Below are positions 5,285 to 11,408 of a stretch of DNA of 12,018 bases, piece after piece. Location: NCBI GenBank assembly GCA_049644325.1, contig JBARRR010000150.1:1-12018 (forward strand), given 5' to 3'. The DNA comes from DASZHA01 sp049644325. GTDB lineage: Bacteria > Chloroflexota > Dormibacteria > DASZGP01. How positions within the stretch are numbered: the first letter of the stretch is position 1; each line of letters begins with the position of its first letter. A program made the position numbers and the translations under genes. The notes below the pieces were generated by a model that saw only the letters and a list, made by a program, of their open reading frames with translations, had not been told where the DNA came from and ran no database searches.

Positions 5285-7294
5285 CTAGCGCAAGGACCCC
5301 GCGATCAGGTCGGCGTACGCGTTGGCGCCCGCCGGGCGCAGGTGGGTGCCGTCGCTCCAGAACCACTCCGGGTGGTTCTGGCTGTACGCGAACCAGTCAG
5401 CGACCTTGATTGCGGGATAGTGGGCCTTGGTATCCAGGAGCGCCTGGTTGACCGCTCCCTGCCAGGGCGCGTCGACGCGCACCGTCACCAACATGACCTC
5501 GACCCCCTGCGGAACCAGCTTCATCATGTTGTCCATGTCGGCCTGCCGGATGGGCCCGTTGTTGCCGAGGTCGACGACCATCACCTGGCCGAGCTTGCCC
5601 TGCTGCTGCAGGCTTCGCGCGACGTCGATCCCGGCCGAGAACTGGCGGTTGACCTTGGCGTCGATGTAGCCGGTTGAGCCGAAGCGCGCCTGCAGCGCGG
5701 GGGCGGCGCCGAGCATGACCGAGTCGCCGATGGCCGTGATCGGCAGCGTGCCCGGCGGCGGCGGCGGCGAGAGCACCGGCCGGGCCGGCTGGGTTGGAGG
5801 GCTCGGCGGTCGGGGGCTCGGCGTTGGCGACGGCTCCAGTCGCGCCTGTTGCGAATCGATGACGTGCTGGCCCGCCACCAGGCTGTCGGCGATGGGGTCG
5901 CGTGCTGGTGGCCGCGCCAGGGCCGCGGCCAAGACCAGGGCCGTCAGCCCAAGGGCCGCCAGGCGCAGCTGCCGTCGCCGGACGGGGGAGAACGACCACA
6001 GGCTGGGCGGCGCCGGCCGCATCCAGGGGAGCTCGACGAAACGGTACGACAGCTCCCCCAGCGCCAGCGATGCCGCCACCGCCGCCGACACGGCCAGTGG
6101 CGGGTACCAGGGCCGGTCGATGCCGGGGTGGGTGATCATTACCGCTGGCCACGACCAGAGGTAGATCCCGTAGGAGCGCTGACCCAGCCAGCGGAGCGGC
6201 GCCCAGCCCAGCACCGCCGCCAAGGGTCCCGGGCGCAGCGCGGTCAGGATAAGCAGCGCGGTCGCCACCTGGGTGGCCAGGAAGCCGGCTGGGTAGAGCA
6301 GGCGAGAGCGCTCGTCGGCGGCGGCGACGAGGGCGGCGAGGACCACCAGCGGCGCGATCGCCAGCGGTGCGCGCAGTCGGTGAGGCCAGGCGGGAAGGCC
6401 ACCGGTGACCCGGCTCTCGGAGGTCAGGACGGCCACCAACACGCCCACCAGGAGGGCGCCGACCCGGGCATCGGTGCCGAAGTAGGCGCGCGAGGGATCG
6501 GGGCTGGTGTAGAGCAGCGCCATCGCCGCCGCGGAGGCGATGATGCCGGCGCCCAGTGCCGCCAGCGCCACGTTGCGGCGCCGTCGCGCCAGCCACGCCA
6601 CCAGGAAGGGACAGGCGACGTAGAACTGGATCTCGATCGCCACCGACCAGAGGTGGCGTACGAATGGGGGACGGCCCAGGTGGTTGAAGTAGGAGGTGCC
6701 GTCGAGGACCAGGTGCCAGTTGGTCAGCCCCAGCATCGACCAGATCACGTCCGGCCGAAGCCGCTGGGTGTCGTCGGGGGCAACGATCGGCACCGCAACG
6801 GCCAGGACGATCAGGAGCACCGCCATGGCGGGCAGGATCCTGCGGATCCGCCGCACGGCGTAGGCCCGCCTGTTTAGCTGCCCGCTGTTGGCGTTCTCCT
6901 CCAGCAGCAGGCTGGTGAGGAGGAAGCCCGAGAGGACGAAGAAGATGTCGACGCCGAGGAAGCCGCCCCGAACCGTTGCCGGCGCCACGTGGTACGCCAG
7001 CACCGCCGCCAGCGCCAGGCCGCGGATGCCGTCCAGGGGCGCGATCCGGGCCCGGCGCCAGCTGGAGCCGGCGCCCGTCCGCCGCCAGGTCAGCTGCCCC
7101 AGCGCGGGCCCTCGCGGCGGGGAGGGCTGCCACTCGATGCCCTTTTCCAGGCATACGCGGCGGATCGTTCCAGGATTGCGGCCCATGCGTCGGGCGGCCT
7201 CGACCCGCGTGATCCCCTCCCGGGCCAGCCGTCGCAGCTGATCGGTTTCGACCTCCGACCAACGGGCCCCCGTGGCTCTTCCCATCTTTGCCAC
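5285..7294 (-). CDS. HTH - acyltransferase 3 (OafA-like) - SGNH fusion membrane protein
   Basis: This is a 669-residue integral membrane acyltransferase, probably acetylating a cell-surface polysaccharide or glycan. It has three parts. Residues 11-55 look like a helix-turn-helix of the SANT/Myb-like kind (RWSEVETDQLRRL, VEAARRMGRNPGTIRRV). Residues 85-460 are the acyltransferase-3 domain with about ten membrane helices, PLDGIRGLALAAVLAYH (R91 and H102 are the conserved pair), FFVLSGFLLT and RHLWSVAIEIQFY. A proline-rich linker (487-515) leads to an SGNH esterase domain with GDS (523-525), NNG (578-580) and D648/H651 in DGTHLRPAG. OafA/SGNH proteins are known O-acetyltransferases, with the SGNH domain on the outer face of the membrane. 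The HTH at the front is unusual and unexplained. The start may be GTG 7294 or ATG 7285 (three residues shorter); neither has a good Shine-Dalgarno. The acceptor is unknown because no glycan genes are nearby. Confidence 0.9.
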   Translation of the reverse strand: MAKMGRATGARWSEVETDQLRRLAREGITRVEAARRMGRNPGTIRRVCLEKGIEWQPSPPRGPALGQLTWRRTGAGSSWRRARIAPLDGIRGLALAAVLAYHVAPATVRGGFLGVDIFFVLSGFLLTSLLLEENANSGQLNRRAYAVRRIRRILPAMAVLLIVLAVAVPIVAPDDTQRLRPDVIWSMLGLTNWHLVLDGTSYFNHLGRPPFVRHLWSVAIEIQFYVACPFLVAWLARRRRNVALAALGAGIIASAAAMALLYTSPDPSRAYFGTDARVGALLVGVLVAVLTSESRVTGGLPAWPHRLRAPLAIAPLVVLAALVAAADERSRLLYPAGFLATQVATALLILTALRPGPLAAVLGWAPLRWLGQRSYGIYLWSWPAVMITHPGIDRPWYPPLAVSAAVAASLALGELSYRFVELPWMRPAPPSLWSFSPVRRRQLRLAALGLTALVLAAALARPPARDPIADSLVAGQHVIDSQQARLEPSPTPSPRPPSPPTQPARPVLSPPPPPGTLPITAIGDSVMLGAAPALQARFGSTGYIDAKVNRQFSAGIDVARSLQQQGKLGQVMVVDLGNNGPIRQADMDNMMKLVPQGVEVMLVTVRVDAPWQGAVNQALLDTKAHYPAIKVADWFAYSQNHPEWFWSDGTHLRPAGANAYADLIAGSLR

Positions 7295-7320
7295 TGATTG
7301 TGGGGCATGGAACCCCGCCG

Positions 7321-7365
7321 AGAAAGACCCGGGCCTGGATCGTTACTTAAACGGTCCCGGCCCGG
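7321..7365 (-). terminator. Probable terminator of the ABC exporter operon
   Basis: On the minus strand, ten bases after the permease stop, CCGGGCC (7365-7359) pairs with GGCCCGG (7335-7329). Further inner pairing around a short UAAGU loop, with two mismatches, extends the stem. The pyrimidine-rich, U-containing tract GTCTTTCTC follows. Position and shape fit an intrinsic terminator separating the exporter from the acyltransferase gene; the U-run is imperfect. Confidence 0.6.
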
Positions 7366-7374
7366 ATGGTTGGG

Positions 7375-8238
7375 TTACTGAACCGCCTTCCTGCTGAACA
7401 TCCGCATCGACACCACGGTCATCAGGACCGCGAAGCCGGCCAGGATGGCCAGGCTCTGGGCCGCCAGGCGGGTGGGGTCGCCGGCGCCCCAGATGTCGTG
7501 GAGTCCGCCGGCGCGGCCGTCGACCAGGGCGTAGCGCATCATCGCCATGGCGTGGGTCAGGGGCAGGATCTTGGCGAACCCCGCAAGCGCGGTCGGCAGG
7601 GTGCTGATGGGGAAGAGGGAGCCGGCGAAGAAGTAGGGCAAGATCGCTACCGCCGGCAGCACGCCCACGTACTCCTCCTGCTTCTGCATCTGGCTGGCCA
7701 GGGTCTCGGCGACGCCATACATGCCGATGGCGAGCAGGCCGACGGCGCCCGCAAACCACAGGATGCCGCCGCTGCTGACCTGGAAGCTGGCGCCGCGAAG
7801 CGACACGGCAACGATCAATGCGGTCACCTGGAGTGCTGTGGTGAGCAAAGCGACGCCAAGATTGCTGAGGACGAGGAAGGAACGGGGTACCGGCGCGGCC
7901 AGCAGGTCGCGCTGGCTGCCACTGTCACGGTCGACGATGACGCCGATGCCGGCGAAGAGGGCGTTGATTGGCACCAGCAGGCCGACCGCGCCGACGGCGG
8001 CGAAGGTCATGTAGTCGAAGCCGGCCCGGTTGCCCACCAGCTTGGCCAGTGCGGGTGCGATCACGATGGCGAAGAGGATGGGGTTGAGTAGCGGCACGAT
8101 GACCTCGCGCGGCGTGCGAGCGCTGAGGCTGAGCCGGCGGCGGGCCAGGGCGGCCAGCGCTGACGGCCAGTGGCCGCGCGCGCTGGTCCTGACCGGGGCC
8201 AGGTAGCTCGCGGTGGTGGGAGCGGTTATGGATGACAT
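7375..8238 (-). CDS. ABC-2 type exporter permease (DrrB-like)
   Basis: This is the membrane subunit of a drug-type ABC exporter, 287 residues with about six helices (near 45-66, 78-101, 122-147, 156-180, 191-212 and 258-281). ABC-2 hallmarks are the cytoplasmic DRDSGSQRDLLAAPVPRS loop (103-120) and the coupling segment around FPISTLPTALAGFAKILPL. The ATG has AAGGAG five bases upstream and follows the ATPase stop by 25 bases, so the two form an operon and very likely one transporter (two permeases plus two ATPases). The DrrAB relationship points to export of a hydrophobic compound or lipid, but the substrate cannot be told. A hairpin after the stop probably ends the transcript. The operon appears to be driven by the ECF41-type promoter upstream of the ATPase. 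Confidence 0.93.
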   Translation of the reverse strand: MSSITAPTTASYLAPVRTSARGHWPSALAALARRRLSLSARTPREVIVPLLNPILFAIVIAPALAKLVGNRAGFDYMTFAAVGAVGLLVPINALFAGIGVIVDRDSGSQRDLLAAPVPRSFLVLSNLGVALLTTALQVTALIVAVSLRGASFQVSSGGILWFAGAVGLLAIGMYGVAETLASQMQKQEEYVGVLPAVAILPYFFAGSLFPISTLPTALAGFAKILPLTHAMAMMRYALVDGRAGGLHDIWGAGDPTRLAAQSLAILAGFAVLMTVVSMRMFSRKAVQ

Positions 8239-8243
8239 GGTTT

Positions 8244-8249
8244 CTCCTT
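8244..8249 (-). promoter_or_regulatory. Ribosome binding site of the permease gene
   Basis: AAGGAG lies on the minus strand, five bases before the permease ATG, within the 25-base gap after the ATPase stop. It gives the second gene its own initiation signal, while the first gene has almost no leader. Confidence 0.75.
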
Positions 8250-8263
8250 GTTTTCAGTGTTTC

Positions 8264-9256
8264 TCAGGCGGCCAGGCGGTCGCCGGTGAGCTGTAGGTAG
8301 ACGTCGTCGAGGGTGGGCTGGCGGGTGCTGACCGCCGCGGTGGCCACGCCCGCGGCCTGGATGGCCGCCATCGCCTCGACTCCCGCCCGCCCTCGAATGG
8401 GGATGGTCAGGGTCGAACCGACGGCGAACGCATCCTGGTCAGCGACGCCGTCCCGGCGCAGGGTGCGCAGGGCTTCATCGGGCGAGCCGTGGACATGGAG
8501 CTCGACGATTTCGTTACCCAGCCCAGCGAGCAGGCTGGCTGGTGAGTCGAGGGCGACGATCCGCCCGGCGTGCATGATGGCGATGCGGTCGCAGAGCCGC
8601 TCCGCCTCGTCGAGGTAGTGCGTCGTCAGCACGATCGTCATCCGGGCGCGGTCGCGCAGCATGGCGATGATCTCCAGCAGCTCGACGCGGATCCGGGGAT
8701 CCAGGCCGACGGTCGGCTCGTCGAGGAAGAGCACTGACGGCTCGGTGACCAGCGCGCGCAGGATCTCGAGGCGGCGGCGCTGGCCGCCGCTGTACGTCGC
8801 CACCGGGCGGTCCAGGATGTCGACGATCCCGAACGCGGGCGCCAGGCTCGACACCACCGCGCCAGCCGCCGCGGGAGAGACGCCCCAGATGCGCGCGTGT
8901 GTCATCAGGTTGCGCCGGCCGCTGAGGGGACGGTCCACGACCGAGTCCTGGAAGACCACGCCGCTGACAGCGCGGGTGGCCAGCGGGTGCTGGGCGACGT
9001 CGACGCCGGCCACCGAGGCCGTTCCCCCGGTGGGGGCGATGGTGGTGGTGAGCATGCCGATGGTGGTCGACTTGCCCGCGCCGTTGGGACCGAGGAGGCC
9101 AAACACCTCGCCGGTGGCGATCTCGAAATCGATGCCGCGGACGGCCTCGACTCCATTGGCGTAGGTCTTACGGAGGTCGCGGACCTCAACCGCCGGGCGC
9201 TCCGACCCGGGGGACGTTGGGTTCTGTGGGGGGTTGGCGATAAGTGTTTGTGTCAT
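8264..9256 (-). CDS. ABC exporter ATP-binding protein (DrrA-like)
   Basis: This is the ATPase subunit of the exporter, 330 residues. All nucleotide-binding motifs are present: Walker A GPNGAGKST (56-64), Q-loop Q103, signature YSGGQ (155-159), Walker B VLFLDEP with D179 and E180, D-loop GLDPR and H-loop H213. The C-terminal QPTLDDVYLQLTG (313-325) is typical of the DrrA branch, which serves drug or lipid export. The frame is open further upstream to ATG 9292, but that codon lies within the -35 element of the predicted promoter. The start is therefore set at ATG 9256, eight bases after the CGTC -10 element. This predicts a leaderless or nearly leaderless mRNA. The permease gene follows 25 bases downstream. 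Confidence 0.95.
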   Translation of the reverse strand: MTQTLIANPPQNPTSPGSERPAVEVRDLRKTYANGVEAVRGIDFEIATGEVFGLLGPNGAGKSTTIGMLTTTIAPTGGTASVAGVDVAQHPLATRAVSGVVFQDSVVDRPLSGRRNLMTHARIWGVSPAAAGAVVSSLAPAFGIVDILDRPVATYSGGQRRRLEILRALVTEPSVLFLDEPTVGLDPRIRVELLEIIAMLRDRARMTIVLTTHYLDEAERLCDRIAIMHAGRIVALDSPASLLAGLGNEIVELHVHGSPDEALRTLRRDGVADQDAFAVGSTLTIPIRGRAGVEAMAAIQAAGVATAAVSTRQPTLDDVYLQLTGDRLAA

Positions 9257-9264
9257 GCGCCTTG

Positions 9265-9291
9265 GACGGTGCCGGGCGGTGGCGCGTGACA
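9265..9291 (-). promoter_or_regulatory. ECF41-type promoter for the ABC exporter
   Basis: On the minus strand TGTCACG (9291-9285) is followed by exactly 16 bases and CGTC (9268-9265). ECF41 sigma factors are known to use TGTCACA-N16-CGTC, so only the last base of the -35 box differs. The ATPase ATG is eight bases beyond the -10 element. Confidence 0.8.
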
Positions 9292-9310
9292 TCGGGCAGC
9301 GGATGTCACG
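9285..9310. repeat. Perfect 9-base inverted repeat carrying both -35 elements
   Basis: CGTGACATC (9285-9293) and GATGTCACG (9302-9310) are exact inverted copies separated by GGGCAGCG. Each arm contains the -35 heptamer of one of the two divergent promoters, so the repeat is best explained as back-to-back sigma sites rather than a repressor operator. Confidence 0.9.
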
Positions 9311-9330
9311 TTTTGGTGGGCTACCCCGTC
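9304..9330 (+). promoter_or_regulatory. ECF41-type autoregulatory promoter of the sigma gene
   Basis: TGTCACG (9304-9310), exactly 16 bases, then CGTC (9327-9330), matches the ECF41 promoter layout. Transcription would start near 9336-9338, leaving about 22 bases of leader with AAGGAG before ATG 9359. The same layout is mirrored on the other strand. Confidence 0.82.
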
Positions 9331-9344
9331 ATAGATTGGTATGC

Positions 9345-9350
9345 AAGGAG
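9345..9350 (+). promoter_or_regulatory. Ribosome binding site deciding the sigma factor start
   Basis: AAGGAG with an 8-base gap to ATG 9359. It excludes the in-frame ATG at 9341, which lies only a few bases after the predicted transcription start and has no Shine-Dalgarno. Confidence 0.75.
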
Positions 9351-9358
9351 CAGAAGAC

Positions 9359-10297
9359 ATGACGATGAAGCGCCCGCCGGCGCTGGACCAGGCCTCCGAC
9401 CCGCGCTTCGACGCCGCCTGGGAGGAGCACCGGCGGCACCTGCTCAACGTCGCCTACCGCCTGCTCGGCAGCGTCAGCGAGGCCGAGGACATGGTCCAGG
9501 AGGGCTACGCCCGCCTGCTCGACGCCGACGTCGACGCCATCGACGACGTGCGCGGCTGGCTCACAACCGTAGTCAGCCGGCTCTGCCTGGACCAGCTGCG
9601 GTCGGCCCGAGTGAAACGCGAGGCCTACATCGGACCGTGGTTCCCCGAGCCCCTGGTCGAGGGCGCCGGCCTCATGGGCGACCCCGTCGACCGGGTCACC
9701 CTTGACGACAGCGTTCGCATGGCCCTGCTCATCGTCCTCGAGCGGCTGTCGCCCGCGGAGCGTGTGACGTTCGTGCTTCACGACGTCTTCCAGTTCTCCT
9801 TCGAAGAGATCGGGATGGTGGTCGGTCGCTCGCCGGAGGCCTGCCGCCAGTTGGCCAGCCGGGCGCGCCGCCACGTGAAGGACCAGGCGATTGGCGCCCG
9901 CTTCGATGTCGAGCCGTCGGAAGGGCTGCTGGTTGCCGACCGGTTCGTCGCGGCCGTCGCCGGGGGCAAGCTTCAGCCCCTGCTCGAGGTCCTCGACCCG
10001 TCGGTGGCGGGCTGGGCGGATACCGGTGGGGCGCTGGCCGCGTTCGCCGAGCCGCTGGTCGGCCGCGATGCGGTGGCCAAGCGCCTGCTGCCGTTCTTCG
10101 CCGGCGCCCGCCTCTGGCCGATGGCCGTCAACGGCGATGCCGGGGTGGTGTCCGTCCGCGACGGCCAGGTCCGCGCGGTTTTGGTGCTGACCACCGAGGG
10201 CGGCCTGGTGAAGCGCATCGACGCTATCGCCGACCCGGCCAAGCTCGGCTACGTCACCGCCGCGCTGGCCGACCGACTGCGCCACGCCGACGCCTGA
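9359..10297 (+). CDS. sigJ: ECF41-family (SigJ-like) RNA polymerase sigma factor with SnoaL-like C-terminal domain
   Basis: This alternative sigma factor has 312 residues, longer than a plain two-domain ECF sigma. Sigma-2 spans about 15-85 (WEEHRRHLLNVAYRLLGSVS, AEDMVQEGYARLL, DVRGWLTTVVSRLCLDQLRS). Sigma-4 spans about 118-178 (LERLSPAERVTFVLHDVF, FEEIGMVVGRSPEACRQLAS). Residues about 186-300 form a SnoaL-like extension. The linker YIGPWFPEPLVEG is the ECF41 signature. The family's DGGGK motif is degenerate (DTGGA, 221-225), and NPDKL appears as DPAKL (292-296). In studied members the extension controls activity in place of a separate anti-sigma, and none is encoded here. It probably activates itself and the divergent exporter through the mirrored promoters. 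It converges on the EamA gene with a 19-base gap. The inducing signal is unknown. Confidence 0.94.
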   Translation: MTMKRPPALDQASDPRFDAAWEEHRRHLLNVAYRLLGSVSEAEDMVQEGYARLLDADVDAIDDVRGWLTTVVSRLCLDQLRSARVKREAYIGPWFPEPLVEGAGLMGDPVDRVTLDDSVRMALLIVLERLSPAERVTFVLHDVFQFSFEEIGMVVGRSPEACRQLASRARRHVKDQAIGARFDVEPSEGLLVADRFVAAVAGGKLQPLLEVLDPSVAGWADTGGALAAFAEPLVGRDAVAKRLLPFFAGARLWPMAVNGDAGVVSVRDGQVRAVLVLTTEGGLVKRIDAIADPAKLGYVTAALADRLRHADA

Positions 10298-10316
10298 CCG
10301 AGGGCCGGGCTATCAG

Positions 10317-11198
10317 CTAGGGCTCGGCGACCAGGGCGGCGCGGTCGGGGGCAGGCCGCCGGGCGGTCAACGCCGAGCCCGCAAGGATCAGGACGAAGCC
10401 AGCAGCGGCGCCCATGGTCAGCGGCTCGGCCAGCAGCACCACGCCCAGCAGCAGCGCCACCGCCGGGTTGACATACGTGATGACGGTGGCGCGCACCGGC
10501 CCGATCTCGGCGATCAGGGTGAAGAAGGCGACGAACGCCAGTGCCGTGCAGACGACGCCCAGGATCAAGACCGAGACCAGCACCTGGACTGAAGGCATGG
10601 TTCGGGGCGCCAGGAGAATCCCGACCGGCGCGTAGGCGATCGCCGTCAGCGCCAGCGACGCCGCCACCACGCCCATCGCCGGCACGCCGCCCAGCCGCCG
10701 GGCGATGACCCACGGCCCCACCGCGTAGCCCGTCGCCACCAGGACCACCTCACCCGCCGCGGGAAGGTCGGTGACCGAGACGTCGAGCCCGACCAGCAGG
10801 CCGACCCCGAGCAGGCCGACGACCAGGCCGCCGATGGCGCGGACATCGAGGCGCTCGCCCCCGGTGGTCCAGGCCAGGACCGCGCCGATGAGGGGGACGG
10901 CGGCCACCATCAGGCCGGTCAGCGAGCTGGGCAGGCGCTGTTCGGCGTGGGAGAGAAGGAGCCATGGACCGGCCACCTCCACCAGCGTGTAGACCAGGAT
11001 GATCTTCCAGTGGCGGCGCAGTGGGGCGAGCTCGCCGCGGGTCGCCGCCAGCGGGACCAGGATGGCGGCGCCGACCAGCGTGCGGACGAAAACCAGGGTC
11101 GGTGGCGACAGGTCGGTGACCGCCACCTTGATAAGGAGGTAAGGGATGCCCCAAACCACGCCCATCAGGACGAACAGGGCCAGGCCGCGTCGGCTCAG
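10317..11198 (-). CDS. EamA/DMT-family transporter
   Basis: This is an inner-membrane metabolite transporter of the drug/metabolite superfamily with two EamA repeats and about ten helices. The first repeat opens with GLALFVLMGVVWGIPYLLIK, the second with GEVVLVATGYAVGPWVIARR. The VNPAVALLLGVVLLAEPLT segment and final GFVLILAGSAL are typical. From CTG at 11198 the product is 293 residues, the usual size, and begins (M)SRRGLALF. No ATG, GTG or TTG fits the frame just upstream of the first helix. Alternatives are ATG 11309 (a 37-residue extension without family features) and ATG 11165 (loses the first part of helix 1). A five-codon frame, ATG 11212 to TGA 11195, overlaps the CTG. The frame stays open to near the right edge, but that part lies opposite the secreted-protein gene and is not coding. 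Substrate unknown. Confidence 0.88.
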   Translation of the reverse strand: MSRRGLALFVLMGVVWGIPYLLIKVAVTDLSPPTLVFVRTLVGAAILVPLAATRGELAPLRRHWKIILVYTLVEVAGPWLLLSHAEQRLPSSLTGLMVAAVPLIGAVLAWTTGGERLDVRAIGGLVVGLLGVGLLVGLDVSVTDLPAAGEVVLVATGYAVGPWVIARRLGGVPAMGVVAASLALTAIAYAPVGILLAPRTMPSVQVLVSVLILGVVCTALAFVAFFTLIAEIGPVRATVITYVNPAVALLLGVVLLAEPLTMGAAAGFVLILAGSALTARRPAPDRAALVAEP

Positions 11199-11408
11199 GG
11201 GCTCACCTGCATCAGCACAACTATCTAACGCTGCGCATGCGCCGAACGTGAGACCAGGCGGACCAGCACGGTGGAGGCGATGATCCCCGATCAGCCGAGG
11301 GCATACCATTTGTGTCGCCTGAGGGTATATTTGGTCGTACTGCGCGGGGCCGGTCGAAGGCGGGGTCGATGCGACGGCAGCCGGCTTGCGCGAAGTCGGG
11401 GTATTGAG
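11199..11408. other. Divergent intergenic region between EamA and secreted-protein genes
   Basis: About 210 bases separate the two divergent genes. The least GC-rich part (11301-11335) contains TATATT (11326-11331), preceded by GGG, a possible -10 element for the plus-strand gene with no clear -35 partner. On the minus strand TTAGAT about 12 bases before ATG 11212 could be the -10 of the EamA gene. No RNA gene or strong hairpin was seen. Confidence 0.4.

Noticed and set aside
5849..6877. A 342-codon plus-strand frame opposite the acyltransferase gene
   Set aside because: Antisense shadow with biased Arg/Gly/Gln composition and no recognisable motif.
5397..7262. A 621-codon minus-strand frame alongside the acyltransferase gene
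   Set aside because: It is a shifted frame of the acyltransferase gene, with low-complexity Arg/Ala/Gly/Pro composition typical of GC-rich shadows. The other frame has clear domains and catalytic motifs.
7923..7949. Another TGTCACG within the permease gene
   Set aside because: No CGTC follows at 16 bases, and it lies inside coding sequence with no gene start downstream.
9257..9292. ATPase start at ATG 9292
   Set aside because: It lies inside the -35 element of the predicted promoter, so it would not be on the mRNA; family N-termini also fit ATG 9256.
9341..9358. Sigma factor start at ATG 9341
   Set aside because: It has no Shine-Dalgarno and lies only a few bases after the predicted transcription start, whereas ATG 9359 has AAGGAG at an 8-base spacing.
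9329..10285. A long minus-strand frame opposite the sigma factor gene
   Set aside because: Antisense to a gene with clear ECF41 motifs; composition is low complexity and its start lies in no promoter context.
10298..10327. CCGAG...CTCGG arms between the convergent sigma and EamA genes
   Set aside because: Five-base arms with no further pairing and no U-run; expected by chance in this composition.
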